In this document: piece after piece, positions 5,500-7,479 of the stretch
How the letters are laid out: each line of letters opens with the position of its first letter
How positions within the stretch are numbered: position 1 is the first letter of the stretch
NCBI GenBank assembly: GCA_023428065.1
Contig: JAEYZI010000102.1
Coordinates: 1 to 7,479 of the forward strand
DNA: 7,479 nt
Direction: 5' to 3'
DNA from: Actinomycetes bacterium
Lineage (GTDB): Bacteria; Actinomycetota; Actinomycetes; Actinomycetales; Microbacteriaceae
The notes under the pieces: model-generated
The model's database searches: none
What the model was told of the DNA's origin: nothing
What the model saw: the letters and a program-made list of their open reading frames with translations, nothing else
Program-made: the position numbers and the translations under genes

Positions 5500-5531
5500 G
5501 GTCTCCCTGTCGAGGACGGGAGACGCCGTGG
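5496..5531 (-). promoter_or_regulatory. Hairpin covering the clpS Shine-Dalgarno and start codon
   Basis: On the minus strand CCACGG-(CG)-TCTCCC (5531-5518) pairs with GGGAGACCGTGG (5507-5496). This gives twelve pairs with a two-base bulge around a ten-base loop. The clpS Shine-Dalgarno-like AGGGAG and the GTG start both lie in the 3' arm. The stem begins six bases after the CCA end of tRNA-His. No U-run follows. It could be a translational lock on clpS, an I-shaped terminator for the tRNA transcript, or a processing signal. Confidence 0.6.
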
Positions 5532-5537
5532 AGGAAT

Positions 5538-5614
5538 TGGGGCGATCGACGGGACTCGAACCCGCGGCATCCGGCACCACAAGCCAGCGCTCTACCAACT
5601 GAGCTACGACCGCC
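5538..5614 (-). tRNA. tRNA-His (anticodon GTG)
   Basis: A complete cloverleaf is readable. The acceptor stem GCGGTCG/CGATCGC has one G-U pair. The D stem is GCTC/GAGC, the anticodon stem CTGGC/GCCGG with loop TTGTGGT (anticodon GTG), and the T arm GCGGG-TTCGAGT-CCCGT. The extra 5' G at position -1 and discriminator C73, the hallmark pair of tRNA-His, are both encoded, and CCA is encoded at the 3' end. It lies 27 bp downstream of orn and 38 bp upstream of clpS on the same strand, so shared transcription is likely. No separate promoter is evident. Confidence 0.95.
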
Positions 5615-5641
5615 ATACGCTGCTCACGCAACTGGACGATT

Positions 5642-6265
5642 CTACGGTATCCGCGGGGCCCATTTCGCCACGACCTCGGCCGCGGCGTCGTGAGCCTCCT
5701 CGCTCGTCGGGCCGGGCTCGGCCACGAAGGCGACGCGCCGGTAGTAGTCGAGCTCCCGGATCGACTCGAGGATGTCGGCGAGGGCGCGGTGGCCGCCGTT
5801 CTTGGCGGGGGACTGGAAGTACACGCGCGGGTACCAGCGCCGCGAGAGCTCCTTGATGCTCGACACGTCGATGCTGCGGTAGTGCAGGTGGGCGTCGACG
5901 CGCGGCATGTACTTCGCGATGAAGGCGCGGTCGGTGCCGATCGTGTTGCCTGCGAGCGGCGCGGTGCCGTTCTCGGGCACGAAGCGCAGGATGTACTCGA
6001 GCACCTGGTACTCCGCGTCGGCGACGCTCACGCCGTTCGGGATCTCCTCGAGCAGCCCGGATGCGGTGTGCATCTCGCGCACGAAGTCGCCCATGTTCTC
6101 GAATGCGGAGGCGTCGGGCTTGATGACGATGCTGAAGCCCGGGTCGACGGGCTCGAGCTCGTAGTCGGTGATGACGACTGCGACCTCGACGAGTTCGTCG
6201 ACCTCGAGGTCGAGACCGGTCATCTCGCAGTCGATCCACACGAGACGATCCGGTGTCTGACTCAT
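5642..6265 (-). CDS. orn: Oligoribonuclease (DEDDh 3'-5' exoribonuclease)
   Basis: Orn degrades short RNA oligonucleotides, including the pGpG left from cyclic-di-GMP breakdown, to mononucleotides in the cytoplasm. The 207-residue protein has the full DEDDh active site: D12 and E14 in WIDCEMTGLD (10-19), D112 in GNTIGTDRAF (106-115), and H159 and D164 in GGHRALADI (157-165). Spacing is nearly identical to E. coli Orn, and its length is slightly greater because of an acidic C-terminal tail. The ATG at 6265 is preceded by TAGGGT at leaderless spacing, and the GTGGAG just before it is too close for an ideal Shine-Dalgarno. The downstream neighbour is tRNA-His, an arrangement also found in other actinobacteria. 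Confidence 0.96.
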   Translation of the reverse strand: MSQTPDRLVWIDCEMTGLDLEVDELVEVAVVITDYELEPVDPGFSIVIKPDASAFENMGDFVREMHTASGLLEEIPNGVSVADAEYQVLEYILRFVPENGTAPLAGNTIGTDRAFIAKYMPRVDAHLHYRSIDVSSIKELSRRWYPRVYFQSPAKNGGHRALADILESIRELDYYRRVAFVAEPGPTSEEAHDAAAEVVAKWAPRIP

Positions 6266-6271
6266 GACTCC

Positions 6272-6277
6272 ACCCTA
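6272..6277 (-). promoter_or_regulatory. Putative -10 element for a leaderless orn transcript
   Basis: TAGGGT on the minus strand is six bases from the orn ATG, the same spacing as the TACGCT before the EXPERA gene. It would put transcription start at the A of ATG. No -35 is evident. The assignment is by pattern only. Confidence 0.4.
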
Positions 6278-6323
6278 GCTACCTCCGCTCCGGCGGGGCC
6301 GCGAGCCCGGACCACGGCGTCGC

Positions 6324-6343
6324 GCCGGTAACATGCCGGCAAC
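6324..6343 (+). repeat. Two near-identical 9-bp direct repeats 11 bp apart
   Basis: GCCGGTAAC (6324-6332) and GCCGGCAAC (6335-6343) differ at one base and are offset by 11 bp, about one helical turn. They lie between the divergent orn and tRNA-Arg starts, just upstream of the presumed tRNA -10 element. They could be a protein binding site, but chance is not excluded. Confidence 0.35.
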
Positions 6344-6354
6344 CTCGGCTGGGT

Positions 6355-6360
6355 TAGCCT
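6355..6360 (+). promoter_or_regulatory. Putative -10 element of the tRNA-Arg promoter
   Basis: TAGCCT fits TANNNT and would start transcription near 6367, three bases before the mature tRNA 5' end. No good -35 match is seen at 16-19 bp spacing. Confidence 0.4.
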
Positions 6361-6369
6361 GACATCCGC

Positions 6370-6442
6370 GCCCTCGTAGCTCAGCGGATAGAGCAGGAGC
6401 CTTCTAATCTCTTGGTCGCAGGTTCGATTCCTGCCGAGGGCA
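6370..6442 (+). tRNA. tRNA-Arg (anticodon TCT)
   Basis: This is a 73-base cloverleaf with a perfect acceptor stem GCCCTCG/CGAGGGC, D stem GCTC/GAGC and T arm GCAGG-TTCGATT-CCTGC. The anticodon loop is CTTCTAA, giving TCT, which reads AGA. Discriminator A73 is present and CCA is not encoded. In the anticodon stem the pair next to the loop is C31 opposite T39 and the outermost is G27-T43, so the stem is weak. AGA is rare in such a GC-rich genome. tRNA genes of this kind can serve as integration sites, but no integrase or att duplication is seen here. Confidence 0.93.
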
Positions 6443-6487
6443 CGAACGTGAGCCTTCGCCCGGAGGCCCGTCGTCGGAGGGGAATCG

Positions 6488-7479
6488 ATGCGCGTAGCTC
6501 GAGCGCTGCTGCGCCGGAGCGCCGCGCAGTTCGGCCAGCTCGCCGCCGCGGCGCTCGTCGTGGCCGTCGGCGCCGGATCGACCCTCGCGCTCCTCACCCT
6601 CCCCGCAGCGTCGATCGACCGCGGCGTCACGACGCTCCTCGCCGAGGCGGAGCCCACGGCGGGCGCCGTGCGGGTCGACACCGCCCTGCCGCGCGGCGGC
6701 GGTGCGGCGCAGGACGAGCGGGTGCGGGATGCCCTCGCGGGCGCCGTCGGGTCCGCGCCGCTCGCGGTCGTGCGGGCGCTGCGCAGCGAGCCCGTGACGG
6801 CGTCGGTGGGCGGGGTCGAGCGTCCGGTCGTGCTCGGCGCGCAGGAACACCTGGAACGTCTCGCGGAGCTCGTGGACGGCGCCTGGCCGGGAACGGACGA
6901 CGAGGTCACGCTCTCGGAGCCCGCGGCACGCGCCCTCGACGTGGGCGTCGGCGACACCCTCGTGCTCGCCGGCGGATCGCACCGCATCTCCGGCGTGTGG
7001 CGGGCGATCGACCTCGCGGACCCCGCGTGGTTCGGGGAGACGCTCGTGGCATCCGGTCGGTCGGGGGAGGCCGCAGGCCCGGTCATCGTGCCGGAGGCCG
7101 CGCTCGACGCTCTCGAGGTGCGGCCGCGCGTCACCTGGACGCTCGTGCCGGGCGGCGAGGTGGGCGTCGACGAGCTCCCCGTGCTCGCCCCCGTGGAGGC
7201 CCGCGTGCGCGCCGCGACGAGCGGTCTCGCCTCGGGCACGAGCTACGCCGTGAGCGTCTCGGGCGCGCTCTCGACGACGGTCGAGCGCGCGGAGAGCGCC
7301 GTGGCGTCGGCGCGCGTGCTCGCGGCGACGGCGGTCGTGCTCGTCGTCGTGGCGGCGGGGATCGTGCTCGCGCTCGTGGGACGCGCCCTCGGCCAGGTGC
7401 GCACGCCGGAGTGGCGGCTGCTCACCGCCCGTGGCCTGTCGCGCCCGCGCGCGGCGGCGCTCGCGGCGGGGGAGTCGGC
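6488..7479 (+). CDS. FtsX/MacB-like ABC transporter permease (5' part, runs off window)
   Basis: This frame is open to the window edge, giving about 330 residues without a stop. The start is ATG 6488, supported by GGAGGGG (6476-6482) five bases upstream. It begins with a basic stretch MRVARALLRRSAAQFG and a first membrane helix (about residues 17-40). A long extracytoplasmic domain follows (about 41-270), with the LSEPAARALDVGVGDTLVL motif (142-160) typical of MacB-type periplasmic domains, and then a second helix (about 276-298). After it RTPEWRLLTARGLSRPRAAALAAGE (305-329) resembles the cytoplasmic loop of FtsX-like permeases, where sequences such as ELALLRARG are usual. Such permeases work with a separate ATPase, often in export of peptides or lipids or in signalling at the membrane. 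The ATPase partner is not in the window. The substrate is unknown. Confidence 0.82.
   Translation, partial: MRVARALLRRSAAQFGQLAAAALVVAVGAGSTLALLTLPAASIDRGVTTLLAEAEPTAGAVRVDTALPRGGGAAQDERVRDALAGAVGSAPLAVVRALRSEPVTASVGGVERPVVLGAQEHLERLAELVDGAWPGTDDEVTLSEPAARALDVGVGDTLVLAGGSHRISGVWRAIDLADPAWFGETLVASGRSGEAAGPVIVPEAALDALEVRPRVTWTLVPGGEVGVDELPVLAPVEARVRAATSGLASGTSYAVSVSGALSTTVERAESAVASARVLAATAVVLVVVAAGIVLALVGRALGQVRTPEWRLLTARGLSRPRAAALAAGES

Noticed and set aside
5500..5631. Upstream ATG for clpS giving a 126-residue protein
   Set aside because: The added residues are a translation of the tRNA-His gene and would need an unprocessed transcript.
6370..6442. Integration site of a mobile element at tRNA-Arg
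   Set aside because: No integrase, no duplicated tRNA 3' end and no change in composition follows; the next gene is an ordinary FtsX-like permease.
6262..7239. 325-residue minus-strand frame opposite tRNA-Arg and the permease
   Set aside because: It crosses the tRNA and is Ser/Arg/Ala-rich without motifs. The plus strand has a clear start, Shine-Dalgarno, membrane helices and FtsX-like loop.

Overview
This is a GC-rich window with densely packed genes, frequent GTG and TTG starts, 4-bp stop/start overlaps and strong C/G third-position bias. Together with a TPP-riboswitch-linked ykoEDC operon and an orn / tRNA-His / clpS / DUF2017 / metallopeptidase block, this points to an actinobacterium. 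The frequent GGATGC/GCATCC words suggest Microbacteriaceae. The family-level guess is inference; no marker gene that would settle it is present.

Left end (1-792): about 285 bp without a convincing gene, filled by two clusters of the same 13-bp word (CTGTTGTGCAGGA). The first cluster lies in one orientation at 27-35 bp steps, the second in inverted orientation at exact 18-bp steps. Next comes a minus-strand gene for a four-helix EXPERA-domain membrane protein, related to TMEM97/sigma-2 receptor and emopamil-binding protein, with a probable leaderless promoter.

Thiamine block (about 819-4441, plus strand): a promoter, a TPP riboswitch whose expression platform appears to hide the ribosome binding site, then ykoE (substrate-binding membrane component), ykoD (two fused ATPase domains) and ykoC (transmembrane coupling protein). 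These three build an energy-coupling-factor importer for thiamine or its pyrimidine precursor. A small P-loop kinase-like gene follows with a 4-bp overlap. It is the least understood member and might act on the imported compound.

Minus-strand block (6265 down to 4452), converging on the thiamine operon with only 10 bp between the stop codons: orn (oligoribonuclease), tRNA-His with encoded G-1 and CCA, clpS (N-degron adaptor), a DUF2017 gene and a small HExxH metallopeptidase. The last three overlap by 4 bp each. A strong hairpin lies between the tRNA 3' end and clpS and covers both the clpS Shine-Dalgarno and its start codon.

Right end (6266-7479): a divergent intergenic region with promoter-like elements, tRNA-Arg(TCT), and the 5' part of a large FtsX/MacB-type ABC permease gene that runs off the window. 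No CRISPR array, insertion sequence, phage gene or recognisable defence system was seen.
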